A stretch of DNA of 64,000 nucleotides. It comes from Corynebacterium anserum. Lineage in GTDB: Bacteria > Actinomycetota > Actinomycetes > Mycobacteriales > Mycobacteriaceae. Below, one piece after another: positions 46,972 through 55,669 of the stretch. The number at the start of each line of letters is the position of its first letter. Positions within the stretch are counted from its first letter, which is position 1. The translations under genes and the position numbers were made by a program. The DNA is taken from positions 930,001-994,000 of the forward strand of contig NZ_CP046883.1 of NCBI RefSeq assembly GCF_014262665.1. Reading direction: 5' to 3'. The notes under the pieces are model-generated. The model ran no database searches, was not told the origin of the DNA, and saw nothing but the letters and a program-made list of their open reading frames with translations.

Positions 46972-47532
46972 ATGAACGAGCCGCTTCCACCCGTGAGCCT
47001 ACTGCGCAGTCGGGTGGAATCTCTGCTGTTGGTCAGCGATGAACCAATTCTCACTGAGGAGTTGGCTCGTGTCTTGTCATCTGAGGACGAGGTAGTGAGC
47101 GACGAGGATGTTCGTGGCGTATTAATCGAGATTGCCGATGAACTCGATATGCGAAATTCAGGTTTTGAACTACGCGAACTACACGATGCGTGGCGTTTAT
47201 ATACGCGCCGCACAAACTCGGACATAGTAGAGGCAAAACTTCTAGATGGGACCCAGCAAAAACTATCGCGTGCGGCTTTAGAAACACTAGCCGTGATCGC
47301 ATATCGCCAGCCGTGCACGAGAGCACAAGTGGCTGCAGTACGAGGCGTTAATTGCGACGGAGTGATCCGTACACTCACATTGCGCGGATTGATCGCAGAA
47401 ACAGGTGAAAGTTCTGGTGCGCACCTGTATTCGACGACGGATCTTTTCCTTGAACAATTGGGCATGGACTCGCTTGAGGATTTACCTGAATTAGCTCCGT
47501 TATTGCCCGAGGTCGATGACATCGATGACTGA
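46972..47532 (+). CDS. scpB: Segregation and condensation protein B
   Basis: ScpB dimerises through two winged-helix domains and stabilises ScpA on SMC. The 186-residue protein has LLRSRVESLLLVSDEPI at the N-terminus, the conserved ETLAVIAYRQPCTRAQVAAVRGVN and GLIAETGES. The C-terminus is acidic and short (LPEVDDIDD). AGGAGAAG precedes the ATG at 46972. It shares a transcription unit with scpA and the parA-like gene. Confidence 0.95.
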   Translation: MNEPLPPVSLLRSRVESLLLVSDEPILTEELARVLSSEDEVVSDEDVRGVLIEIADELDMRNSGFELRELHDAWRLYTRRTNSDIVEAKLLDGTQQKLSRAALETLAVIAYRQPCTRAQVAAVRGVNCDGVIRTLTLRGLIAETGESSGAHLYSTTDLFLEQLGMDSLEDLPELAPLLPEVDDIDD

Positions 47533-47634
47533 TACCCCGGGAAATTCCGGAGGTGTTGGGGCTGACTGCTGTTACATCGAAGGCTGAGAATTACACCCGA
47601 GATGTTCAGAACAAGGAAATGACGTCATCCCTGC

Positions 47635-47640
47635 TAGACT
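47635..47640 (+). promoter_or_regulatory. Candidate -10 box upstream of rluB
   Basis: TAGACT sits in the 224-bp gap after scpB and would give a leader of about 110 bases before rluB. No good -35 hexamer is seen. The leader contains a GAAGC...GCTTC-like pairing (CTTCGCCCGAAGCGG near 47659-47674) but no gene. Confidence 0.35.
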
Positions 47641-47756
47641 GCCGCTAGAAGCAATCTTCGCCCGAAGCGGTGGGGCATCTCATGCATGGTGGCACGGGGA
47701 CCCATTCAGCGTGGCAGGGCAGACACCCACATTCCTAGCATTGTAAGGACACACAA

Positions 47757-48626
47757 ATGAACAATCCCGCTCGCCGAGACGGCACACCGGAAAAAGCTCC
47801 CAAAGAATCTGATCTCTACATATCCAAAGCTAAGCCGGCCAAACGTCAGCATGTCACGGAGCAACAGAAGAAACAGGCTCTTCAGGGCGGTTCTGAGAAA
47901 GTGCGTCTACAAAAGGTCCTTGCCGCAGCTGGTGTGGCGAGCCGGCGGATGAGTGAAAAGCTGATTGCTGCCGGGCGCGTTGAAGTCAATGGCAAGGTCG
48001 TCCAACAAATGGGCGTGCGCATCGACCCACATACCGATGTTGTGCGCGTAGACGGTACGCGTATTCAGGTTAATGATGAATTGGCCTATTTCATTCTCAA
48101 TAAGCCGCGAGGCGTGCACTCGACCATGAAGGATGAATTAGGACGCCCCTGCGTCGGCGAATTGGTGGATATCACCCTGAAACAAGGACAAGGCCTCTTT
48201 CACGTTGGTCGCCTCGATGCGGACACTGAAGGGCTATTGCTCCTCACTAATGATGGCGAATTGGCTAACCGTCTCATGCACCCCAAATATCAGATCTCTA
48301 AAACTTACATGGCGACTGTATTGGGAGAAGTCGGTCGCGGAGTTGTTCGCGAGCTCAAAAAAGGAGTCGATTTAGAAGACGGCATTGCACGTGCTGACGC
48401 CGTGCAGATCGTCGATGTGTGGCAAGGTAAATCCTTGCTGAAGATCGAGCTACATGAGGGGCGCAAACACATCGTGCGCCGTATGTTGAAAGAGCTGGGC
48501 TACCCGGTTCAAGCTCTAGTACGCACCAAGATCCATACCGTACAACTTGGTGAACAGAAACCTGGTAGTGTCCGTGCGCTTAACCGTGCAGAGCTCACCA
48601 GTCTATATAAGGCCGTGGGGCTGTAG
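47757..48626 (+). CDS. rluB: Ribosomal large subunit pseudouridine synthase B
   Basis: RluB-type enzymes isomerise a uridine in helix 90 of 23S rRNA. The 289-residue protein has a basic, probably disordered 50-residue N-terminus, an S4 domain ([26 protein letters not shown]), and the catalytic domain with aspartate D154 in [16 protein letters not shown] and [10 protein letters not shown]. This fits the RsuA/RluB/RluE/RluF family. The target site is inferred from position next to cmk-der, the usual arrangement. Start at the ATG at 47757 after AAGGACAC. Confidence 0.92.
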   Translation: MNNPARRDGTPEKAPKESDLYISKAKPAKRQHVTEQQKKQALQGGSEKVRLQKVLAAAGVASRRMSEKLIAAGRVEVNGKVVQQMGVRIDPHTDVVRVDGTRIQVNDELAYFILNKPRGVHSTMKDELGRPCVGELVDITLKQGQGLFHVGRLDADTEGLLLLTNDGELANRLMHPKYQISKTYMATVLGEVGRGVVRELKKGVDLEDGIARADAVQIVDVWQGKSLLKIELHEGRKHIVRRMLKELGYPVQALVRTKIHTVQLGEQKPGSVRALNRAELTSLYKAVGL

Positions 48627-48661
48627 AGCACCCTGATCACGCCGTAATAGGAAGAACATTC

Positions 48662-51085
48662 ATGGAAGGCATGGAGAGGGAGATGAGCGCAAGCAACCTC
48701 ACGTACTTAAGAACCGTCGATAACCTGGTCGAGGGTGGTTTTATCCTCGCAGTGGACGGGCCATCCGGCACGGGAAAATCTACCGTTTGCCGGCGCGTGG
48801 CGCAGGCCGCGGGGGCGAAATACCTAGATACCGGTGCGATGTACCGAGTTGCAACCCTATACGTTTTACAGCAAGGCATCGATCTCGAGAATTTTGATGC
48901 CAATGACCACAGTGCAGTTCACGAGATTGTCGAAGCGACGTCCGTACTGCCTTTGCAGGTGAATGAGGATCCGTACGCGACTGAGGTTCTCCTGGATGGG
49001 AAGGATGTCTCCGGAGAAATTCGCGGTGCAGAAGTGACTCGACACGTGTCAGCCGTTGCTGCGATTCCGGAAGTACGCGAGAACTTGGTCGCTCTCCAAC
49101 GATCGATGGCTCTAGCTGCTGGCCGGTGCATAGTTGAAGGGCGTGATATAGGCACTGTCGTTTTGCCGGACGCGCCTTTGAAGATTTTCATGACTGCTTC
49201 TGCCGAAATACGGGCTCAACGCCGCTACGACCAAGATCTTGCGGCAGGTCGAACCATAGACTTCGATACTGTTCTCGCCGATGTTGTCCGTCGAGATGAG
49301 GCGGATTCGAGTCGAACCGTATCCCCGCTGAAGCCGGCACAGGACGCTATTATCTTGGACACCAGTGACATGAGTATCGACGAGGTCGTGGAAAAGTTCG
49401 CTGAGTTGGCGATTGCCTCGGAAGACCATCCCGCCGACCTCCACTTCGACGAAGACTGTGCAGAGGAAGATTTCAGCGGATACTCCGACGTGGACGAGTT
49501 AGTGTTCCGTACTATCGATGGTGACATCGTCACTACGGAGGACTTCGCACCCGATACTGCCGGCGAGGACTTCGCACCCGTCTCAGGCCTGTTCGAAGAT
49601 GATTCCAGGGATGATCCCGGACGCGACGTGCACGACCAGATGGACGAAGGTTCTATTCTCATGGACGCAGAAGACTTCGACCTGCTGGCCAGTGATGATG
49701 GCGAGACTGATTGGGACGCGGTAGAGCAGGCTTTCGGCGTGCTCGGGTCCGACGAGGTGGAAAAGGAAGCTCTGTGTACCGTCGCTATTGTTGGTCGTCC
49801 TAACGTGGGAAAATCAACCCTGGTTAATCGTTTCATAGGCCGCCGTGAAGCCGTGGTGGAGGATTTCCCAGGTGTAACTCGTGACCGCATTTCCTATTTG
49901 GGTGAATGGTCTGGTCGGCGTTTTTGGGTGCAGGATACTGGCGGTTGGGATCCCGATGCTAAGGGCATTCATGGAGCAATCGCTCGCCAGGCTGAAACTG
50001 CTATGGCGACGGCTGACGTCATCGTCTTTGTAGTGGATACGAAGGTCGGAATTACCTCCACTGATGAAGTTATTGCGCGCAAGCTGCTCCGTTCCGATGT
50101 TCCAGTGATCCTGGTGGCCAATAAGTTTGACTCAGATAACCAATATGCGGATATGGCTGAGTTCTGGTCGCTCGGTTTGGGTGATCCCTACCCGGTCTCC
50201 GCTCAGCACGGGCGTGGTGCTGCTGATGTTCTCGATCAGGTTTTGCGAGACTTCCCGGATACGCCGCGAGAAACATCGATCGTCTCTGGGCCACGCCGCG
50301 TGGCGTTGGTCGGACGCCCAAATGTGGGCAAATCCTCCCTGCTGAATAAGATCACCGGCGAAGAACGCTCTGTAGTGGATAACGTCGCGGGCACGACGGT
50401 CGACCCCGTCGATTCCATCGTGGAATTGCAGGAGAAGACCTGGCGTTTTGTGGATACTGCGGGAATTCGCAAGAAGACTAAGACTGCCCGCGGCCATGAG
50501 TTTTATGCATCTCTACGCACCCGGGCGGCGATTGATTCAGCCGAAGTGGCCGTTTTCCTAGTCGACGCATCAGAGCCCATCGCTGAGCAAGATCAACGTG
50601 TGCTGCGCATGATCCTAGACTCTGGCAAAGCTTTGGTGGTTGCCTATAACAAGTGGGATATTGTGGATGAAGACCGTCGAGAGCTGTTAGAGCGCGAAAT
50701 CGAACAGCAACTGGCACACGTTCCTTGGGCACGCCGCGTGAACATTTCCGCGAAAACGGGTCGGGCGCTCCAGAAGCTTGAACCAGCCATGATTGAGGCT
50801 TTGGAAAGCTGGGATAAGCGCGTGACCACCGGTCAGCTGAACAACTGGCTCCGCACGGTTATTGCGGAGACACCACCCCCAATGCGAGGTGGTCGTCTCC
50901 CTCGAGTTCTCTTTGCTACGCAAGCGTCCACCAAGCCCCCTGTCATCGTGCTGTTCACGACTGGTTTCCTGGAGCATGGTTACCGCCGTTTCCTGGAAAG
51001 GAAATTCCGCGAAACTTTCGGTTTCCAGGGCTCCCCAGTGCGGATTGCAGTGCGAGTGAGGGAGAAGCGCGGAAAGAAAAAATGA
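48662..51085 (+). CDS. Fused cytidylate kinase - GTPase Der
   Basis: One uninterrupted frame of 807 codons joins two enzymes. Residues 25-250 are cytidylate kinase (P-loop GPSGTGKST at 33-41, [24 protein letters not shown]), which phosphorylates CMP/dCMP. Residues about 255-365 are a very acidic linker with an EDFAP repeat. Residues about 370-807 are Der (EngA), a ribosome-assembly GTPase with two G domains (GRPNVGKST near 378, GRPNVGKSS near 551) and the KH-like C-terminal domain ending [10 protein letters not shown]. In C. glutamicum and mycobacteria the genes are separate; fused versions are known from Bifidobacterium and some other actinobacteria. Start at ATG 48662 after AGGAAG; ATGs at 48671 and 48683 are alternatives. 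Confidence 0.95.
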   Translation: MEGMEREMSASNLTYLRTVDNLVEGGFILAVDGPSGTGKSTVCRRVAQAAGAKYLDTGAMYRVATLYVLQQGIDLENFDANDHSAVHEIVEATSVLPLQVNEDPYATEVLLDGKDVSGEIRGAEVTRHVSAVAAIPEVRENLVALQRSMALAAGRCIVEGRDIGTVVLPDAPLKIFMTASAEIRAQRRYDQDLAAGRTIDFDTVLADVVRRDEADSSRTVSPLKPAQDAIILDTSDMSIDEVVEKFAELAIASEDHPADLHFDEDCAEEDFSGYSDVDELVFRTIDGDIVTTEDFAPDTAGEDFAPVSGLFEDDSRDDPGRDVHDQMDEGSILMDAEDFDLLASDDGETDWDAVEQAFGVLGSDEVEKEALCTVAIVGRPNVGKSTLVNRFIGRREAVVEDFPGVTRDRISYLGEWSGRRFWVQDTGGWDPDAKGIHGAIARQAETAMATADVIVFVVDTKVGITSTDEVIARKLLRSDVPVILVANKFDSDNQYADMAEFWSLGLGDPYPVSAQHGRGAADVLDQVLRDFPDTPRETSIVSGPRRVALVGRPNVGKSSLLNKITGEERSVVDNVAGTTVDPVDSIVELQEKTWRFVDTAGIRKKTKTARGHEFYASLRTRAAIDSAEVAVFLVDASEPIAEQDQRVLRMILDSGKALVVAYNKWDIVDEDRRELLEREIEQQLAHVPWARRVNISAKTGRALQKLEPAMIEALESWDKRVTTGQLNNWLRTVIAETPPPMRGGRLPRVLFATQASTKPPVIVLFTTGFLEHGYRRFLERKFRETFGFQGSPVRIAVRVREKRGKKK
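49538..49580 (+). repeat. 16-bp direct repeat in the Cmk-Der linker
   Basis: GAGGACTTCGCACCCG occurs at 49538-49553 and 49565-49580, a 27-base period that keeps frame and gives [14 protein letters not shown]. It suggests that the acidic linker grew by duplication. Confidence 0.85.
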
Positions 51086-51115
51086 GGTGAGGATTTTGGG
51101 GTGGGAGCTGTGAAG

Positions 51116-51868
51116 TTAGCTCAACACTACCAGCCAGATTGCCACGTGATGAAGCACGGCAGCCACGATGGTAGCTGCGTGGAACACCTCGTGGAATCCA
51201 AACCAACGCTCTGAAGGGTTCGGCCATTTTCTGGCGTACACGATGGCGCCTACGGAGTAGACCACCCCGCCGAGCACCATCAGAAGGGTGACAGCTACAC
51301 CCAATGAGTTGAAGTAGCCCATTGCGCCGATAACGGCAAGCCACCCCAAGGTGAGGTAGACGACGACATCGAGCCAGCGTGGATGGTTAATCCAGAAGAT
51401 ATTGAGAACGACGGCGGCAATAGCGGCGATCCAGCACACAGGGAGTATCCATAATCCGCCAAAATTGAAGAGTCCATGCCCCACGAAGAAATCGGTGCCA
51501 AAAGCACCTATGGTCAAGGGACCGTAGGTGCCGGCGATAAAAACAGCGATCATCGCATGGTCGGCTCGCCGCCAACCATCGATGGCTTCGGCGGAACGCC
51601 ACGGAGCCCGGTGGTAGAGGGCACTGACCATGAGCATCCCCACGAGGCATAGTGCATAGATCGCGGTGAATAAAGTCATGAGGCTGGCTCCATTGGCCAC
51701 CGCCGTCACCACGGTTAATGCTGTGCCTGTGCCTCCGAAGTACCACGCAGCGGCACTGTGCAGGCGCCCCCGCATCCAAGGGCGGGGTCCTCGATCGTAG
51801 GCGATCCGACGTGCGCGGCTTAATTGGCTGGTTGGCATAGACCCATGCTGTTTAGTTGTCGAGGGCAT
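51116..51868 (-). CDS. Hemolysin III / TrhA-family membrane protein
   Basis: The 250-residue protein has about seven membrane helices and the PAQR-family pattern: an early SALYHRAPW motif, HAMIAVFIAGTYGPL, and the late FGFHEVFHAATIVAAVLHHVA with conserved histidines, a likely metal site. Bacterial members (TrhA, YqfA) affect membrane energetics and lipid homeostasis; hemolysis is not implied. The ATG at 51868 or that at 51838 could be the start; neither has a strong ribosome binding site. It converges with cmk-der (31 bp between stops) and lies 17 bp after fhs on the same strand. Confidence 0.87.
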   Translation of the reverse strand: MPSTTKQHGSMPTSQLSRARRIAYDRGPRPWMRGRLHSAAAWYFGGTGTALTVVTAVANGASLMTLFTAIYALCLVGMLMVSALYHRAPWRSAEAIDGWRRADHAMIAVFIAGTYGPLTIGAFGTDFFVGHGLFNFGGLWILPVCWIAAIAAVVLNIFWINHPRWLDVVVYLTLGWLAVIGAMGYFNSLGVAVTLLMVLGGVVYSVGAIVYARKWPNPSERWFGFHEVFHAATIVAAVLHHVAIWLVVLS

Positions 51869-51884
51869 AGCTATGAGTTTAGCC

Positions 51885-53651
51885 TTAAAACAGGCCGCTG
51901 ATGACACCCTCAACATCCACGTCGATTCCCTGCGCAGCAGGAGCCTTCGGCAGTCCTGGCAGGGTCATGACGTCCCCGGTCAATGCCACAACAAAGCCCG
52001 CCCCGGTGCGTGGTATCAGCTGGCGCACGTGCAGGGTGTGTCCCTCCGGTGCTCCCAGGGCAGTATGGTCATCCGAGAAGGAGTACTGCGTCTTGGAGAC
52101 ACAGACGGGGAGCTGATCCCAACCATTGGCTTTGAGATAGGCCAGGTCCTTGCGTGCCTGCAGGCTCAGCTCGACATCACTAGCACCGTAGATTTCGCGC
52201 GCGATGGTGCGGAGGGTGCTCACCGTACCATGTGAGGGGTCGTAAATTGTGTGTTCCCCCTGTGCCTTTGTCTTCTGTGAGACTTCTTTCTTCGACGCCA
52301 CCTCGTCCATCGCACCACCAATCCCCGCGACCTCGAGAACGACCTCTGCCAGTTCAATGGCGCCCTTTCCTCCATGCGCCCATACTTGAGTCTCCACCAT
52401 CCGAACATCATGATCGTGCGCCCATGTACGCATGGCCTCGCGTTCTTCATCGGAATCGGAAGAGAAGAGATTGAGGGCAACAATTGGTTCCACACCGAAC
52501 TTCCGGATATTGGACGTGTGCCGTTCGAGGTTAACCAAACCTGCTTGAAGTGCTTCTACATTGCTCTTTTGAAGTTCCGCGCGGACTACGCCACCATTGA
52601 ACTTCAACGAACGGATGGTGGCCACTACAACGGCAGCGGCAACATCGAGTGCTCCCGCACGTGTCTTGATGTCGAAGAACTTCTCTGCCCCCAAGTCAGA
52701 TCCAAAACCCGCCTCGGTTAATACCACGTCAGCGAGTCCTAGCGCTGTACGAGTCGCTATGAGTGAGTTGCAGCCATGAGCGATATTCGCGAAAGGTCCC
52801 CCGTGGACAAGAGCTGGTGTCCCCCCGAGGGTCTGTACGAGGTTTGGATTTATGGCGTCGCGAAGAAGCGCTGTGAGCGCCCCGGCCGCACCGATTTCTC
52901 CCGCGGTGACCGGCTCCAAGTTGTAATTTTGCCCGATAACGATGCGGCTGATGCGTGCTTTGAGATCCTCAAGATCGGTCGCTAAACAAAGAATTGCCAT
53001 TATTTCGCTAGCGGCGGTGATATCGAAACCGGCTTCTCGGGGACTTCCCTGCGCAGGGCCGCCTAAGCCAGTGATGATGTTGCGCAGAGAGCGGTCGTTG
53101 ACGTCAAGGCAACGCCGCCAACTGATGCGGCGAGGGTCAATGTCCAAGGCATTCCCCTGATGAATGTGATTGTCCACTAGTGCAGCCAGGGTATTGGTCG
53201 CTGCAGCGATAGCATGAAGGTCACCTGTGAAATGCAGGTTGATGTCTTCCATCGGGACGATCTGAGAATATCCGCCACCGGCGGCGCCGCCCTTGATTCC
53301 CATCACAGGACCCTGGGAGGGCTCACGTAGCGTCACCATTGTGCGGTGTCCCGCTTGGCGCATTGCATCAGCTAATCCGATAAGTACTGTGGACTTTCCC
53401 TCGCCTGCGGGAGTAGGAGACATTGCGGTGACCAGAATGAGCCGGCCTTCGCGCTGCGCAGGGGATCCCTTGAGTTCTTTGAGCCGTGGCACATCGATTT
53501 TGGCCTTGGTGTGACCATAGGGGATAAGTGCTTCTTCGGGAATGCCGGCGCGCTCAGCAATTGTGGTGATGGGCTCGGGGGTGTGAGCTTGAGCAATTGC
53601 TACATCTGATGGCTGTGTATCGAGAGCGTTGTTAGCAACAGAAGTGGTCAT
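51885..53651 (-). CDS. fhs: Formate-tetrahydrofolate ligase
   Basis: Fhs activates formate to 10-formyl-tetrahydrofolate with ATP, feeding purine and formyl-Met synthesis. The 588-residue protein has the P-loop TPAGEGKST at 80-88, REPSQGPVMGIKGGAAGGGY, EDINLHFTGDLHAI, and VRELIPRTGAGF-like VRQLIPRTGAGFVV near the end. Its N-terminus is about 25-30 residues longer than usual. Not all corynebacteria carry fhs. Start at the ATG at 53651; the 330-bp gap upstream is shared with gapB, which diverges from it. No riboswitch is recognisable there. Confidence 0.97.
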   Translation of the reverse strand: MTTSVANNALDTQPSDVAIAQAHTPEPITTIAERAGIPEEALIPYGHTKAKIDVPRLKELKGSPAQREGRLILVTAMSPTPAGEGKSTVLIGLADAMRQAGHRTMVTLREPSQGPVMGIKGGAAGGGYSQIVPMEDINLHFTGDLHAIAAATNTLAALVDNHIHQGNALDIDPRRISWRRCLDVNDRSLRNIITGLGGPAQGSPREAGFDITAASEIMAILCLATDLEDLKARISRIVIGQNYNLEPVTAGEIGAAGALTALLRDAINPNLVQTLGGTPALVHGGPFANIAHGCNSLIATRTALGLADVVLTEAGFGSDLGAEKFFDIKTRAGALDVAAAVVVATIRSLKFNGGVVRAELQKSNVEALQAGLVNLERHTSNIRKFGVEPIVALNLFSSDSDEEREAMRTWAHDHDVRMVETQVWAHGGKGAIELAEVVLEVAGIGGAMDEVASKKEVSQKTKAQGEHTIYDPSHGTVSTLRTIAREIYGASDVELSLQARKDLAYLKANGWDQLPVCVSKTQYSFSDDHTALGAPEGHTLHVRQLIPRTGAGFVVALTGDVMTLPGLPKAPAAQGIDVDVEGVISGLF

Positions 53652-53981
53652 GGTTCAACCATAACGAAGTGTCTTTACTGCCCTGACTGAGATAGGCATA
53701 GATAGGGATAAAAGAAGCGCAATTTTTCGGTAGTAGCTGCAGCTATGTGCAGAGACCACTGAGCGTTTGAGTGAGATATTGCTGAAGTTGCCGGTGGTGG
53801 CGTCGTGTCCAGAAAACAATGGTGAGCTGGAACAATACCGAGGATCAAGGTGCCGTAATTCACAAACAGGGGAAAGAATTGGGTGTGAACATTACAGAAA
53901 ACCCACATGTGGACACCTAGAATCAGAGGGTAGCCCGGACACCCCCGGGACCATGATTTTTCAACGGACTAACGAGGATCC
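53652..53981 (+). other. Divergent fhs-gapB intergenic region
   Basis: No gene is present. It holds two perfect palindromes, TAGCTGCAGCTA at 53734-53745 and CCACATGTGG at 53903-53912, and a TAGAAT -10 box at 53918-53923 facing gapB. The palindromes could be operators for the two genes. Confidence 0.6.
53903..53923 (+). promoter_or_regulatory. gapB -10 box with adjoining palindrome
   Basis: TAGAAT (53918-53923) matches the -10 consensus well, and the perfect palindrome CCACATGTGG ends five bases before it, inside the spacer where a repressor would block RNA polymerase. Transcription would start near 53930, about 50 bases before the ATG. Confidence 0.5.
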
Positions 53982-55436
53982 ATGACGACTCCACAGCAGC
54001 ACCAGAACGACTGGAATGAGCGCCTCCATGAGGCTCAGCAGATGCTTCCGCTGATCAGCAAACTCCACCGCGAGAAGAACGTGGTGACTTCCATATTCGG
54101 TCGATTGCTGGTGAACCAGACTGACATTGACATCATCAAGTCACACCGTTACGCACGTCGCGTTGTTGAAAAGGAGATGCCCCTAAGCCAGACCCTTCCG
54201 GTTCTCCAAGAACTGGTGAAGATGGATCTGGGTACCGCATCCATCGACATCGGATCCCTCGCGCGCCGTTACGAGAAATACGGCGAAGGGCAAGAGCTAG
54301 GTGCATTCATCGAAGATCAACTCAGAGAGGTCATCGGTACGCAGACCGGCCGCGAATCCCGTGACGTTGTCCTCTACGGATTCGGACGAATCGGACGCCT
54401 ACTAGCTCGCATTCTGGTCTCTCGCGAGGCTATGTATGGCGGCGCACGTCTACGCGCTGTAGTCGTCCGTTCCAAAGGCGCCGGAGATCTTAAAAAGCGC
54501 GCATCGCTATTGCGCCGCGATTCCGTACATGGGGCCTTCGATGGAACCATCACGGTGGATGAGGACAAGAACATCATCTACGCCAACGGTACGGCCATCC
54601 AGGTCATTTACGCCAATGACCCATCTGATATCGACTACACTGCCTACGGTATTGAAGACGCGATTGTCGTGGACAACACCGGTGTCTGGCGTGACCGGGA
54701 AGGATTGTCGAAGCACCTGGAGTCTAAGGGAGTTTCTCGTGTTCTGCTGACGGCTCCGGGTAAGGGAGACATCCCTAACATCGTCTATGGCATCAACCAC
54801 GGTGATATTAAAGATGATGAGAAGATTCTCTCCGCCGCATCGTGTACGACCAATGGTATTACCCCAGTGCTCAAGGTCATTGCTGATCGTTACGGTGTCA
54901 AGCACGGTCACGTTGAGACTGTCCACTCCTTCACCAATGACCAGAACCTCATCGATAACTACCACAAGGGCGAGCGTCGCGGTCGCGCGGCAGGTCTGAA
55001 CATGGTGATCACTGCCACCGGCGCGGCGAAAGCTGTTTCTAAGGCTCTGCCGGATTTCGCGGGTAAATTGACCGGCAACGCCATCCGTGTTCCTACCCCC
55101 GACGTCTCTATGGCCGTCCTGAACCTCGACCTTGAGACTGAGGTGGAAGCCGAGGAGGTAAACAACTTCCTGCGCCGTGTTTCTTTGCACTCGAATCTCC
55201 GCCAACAGATCGGCTACATTCAGAGCCCGGAGGTGGTCTCTACCGATTTTGTGGGCACGACCAATGCAGGCATTGTGGATGGTCTGGCTACCATTGCCTC
55301 CGGAAACCACCTGGTTCTTTATGTGTGGTACGACAACGAATTCGGCTACTCCAACCAGGTTATTCGTATTGTTGAAGAGATCGCCGGAGTACGTCCACAG
55401 GTTCTCCCTACTCGTCGTGAGGCTAACGACGTATAG
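53982..55436 (+). CDS. gapB: Glyceraldehyde-3-phosphate dehydrogenase, long GapB type
   Basis: The 484-residue protein has an all-helical N-terminal extension of about 125 residues (QQMLPLISKLHREKNVVTSIFG, SIDIGSLARRYEKYG) followed by a GAPDH domain: YGFGRIGRLLARIL for the dinucleotide, catalytic C288 in SAASCTTNG, and the conserved WYDNEFGYSNQV. Length and layout match GapB/GapX of C. glutamicum, which works in the gluconeogenic direction. The cofactor preference is inferred, not read. AACGAGGATCC precedes the ATG at 53982. It is transcribed alone and ends before a long hairpin. Confidence 0.96.
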   Translation: MTTPQQHQNDWNERLHEAQQMLPLISKLHREKNVVTSIFGRLLVNQTDIDIIKSHRYARRVVEKEMPLSQTLPVLQELVKMDLGTASIDIGSLARRYEKYGEGQELGAFIEDQLREVIGTQTGRESRDVVLYGFGRIGRLLARILVSREAMYGGARLRAVVVRSKGAGDLKKRASLLRRDSVHGAFDGTITVDEDKNIIYANGTAIQVIYANDPSDIDYTAYGIEDAIVVDNTGVWRDREGLSKHLESKGVSRVLLTAPGKGDIPNIVYGINHGDIKDDEKILSAASCTTNGITPVLKVIADRYGVKHGHVETVHSFTNDQNLIDNYHKGERRGRAAGLNMVITATGAAKAVSKALPDFAGKLTGNAIRVPTPDVSMAVLNLDLETEVEAEEVNNFLRRVSLHSNLRQQIGYIQSPEVVSTDFVGTTNAGIVDGLATIASGNHLVLYVWYDNEFGYSNQVIRIVEEIAGVRPQVLPTRREANDV

Positions 55437-55498
55437 CGATAGTGGCGGATAGACCCACAAGGAATCTGTTTTCAGCTCACAAGTGCATAAGCGGAAAG

Positions 55499-55549
55499 AA
55501 CCCCTGGGGATACTCCCACACATAGTGGTGAGTGTTTTCTCCAGGGGTT
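55499..55549. terminator. Long bidirectional hairpin between gapB and the AspT-like gene
   Basis: AACCCCTGG pairs with CCAGGGGTT, and a nested ACTC/GAGT plus CAC/GTG stem extends it. It lies 63 bases after gapB and about 120 bases after the convergent transporter stop. The minus-strand side is followed by TTCTTTCC, so it better terminates the transporter message and may serve both. No gene lies in the 233-bp gap. Confidence 0.75.
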
Positions 55550-55669
55550 GTGTATGTGGGCAAACTCTATGTGAGTAGATAATCTGCCTGTCTGACCCAG
55601 CCCGTCCGGCGAGCGATGCCCCGGTGCTACGCGGAGGTTCGATAAGTCAAGCGGCGGTAGCACACGCGC

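Noticed and set aside
53652..53981. A folate or ZTP riboswitch before fhs
   Set aside because: I could not find the conserved cores of THF or ZTP riboswitches on either strand.
54507..55523. A 338-codon open frame on the minus strand opposite gapB
   Set aside because: It lies wholly across the gapB coding frame. The peptide (for example NTNNLVGVAEFVVVPH) has no recognisable domain, and gapB is intact and family-typical. It results from codon bias.
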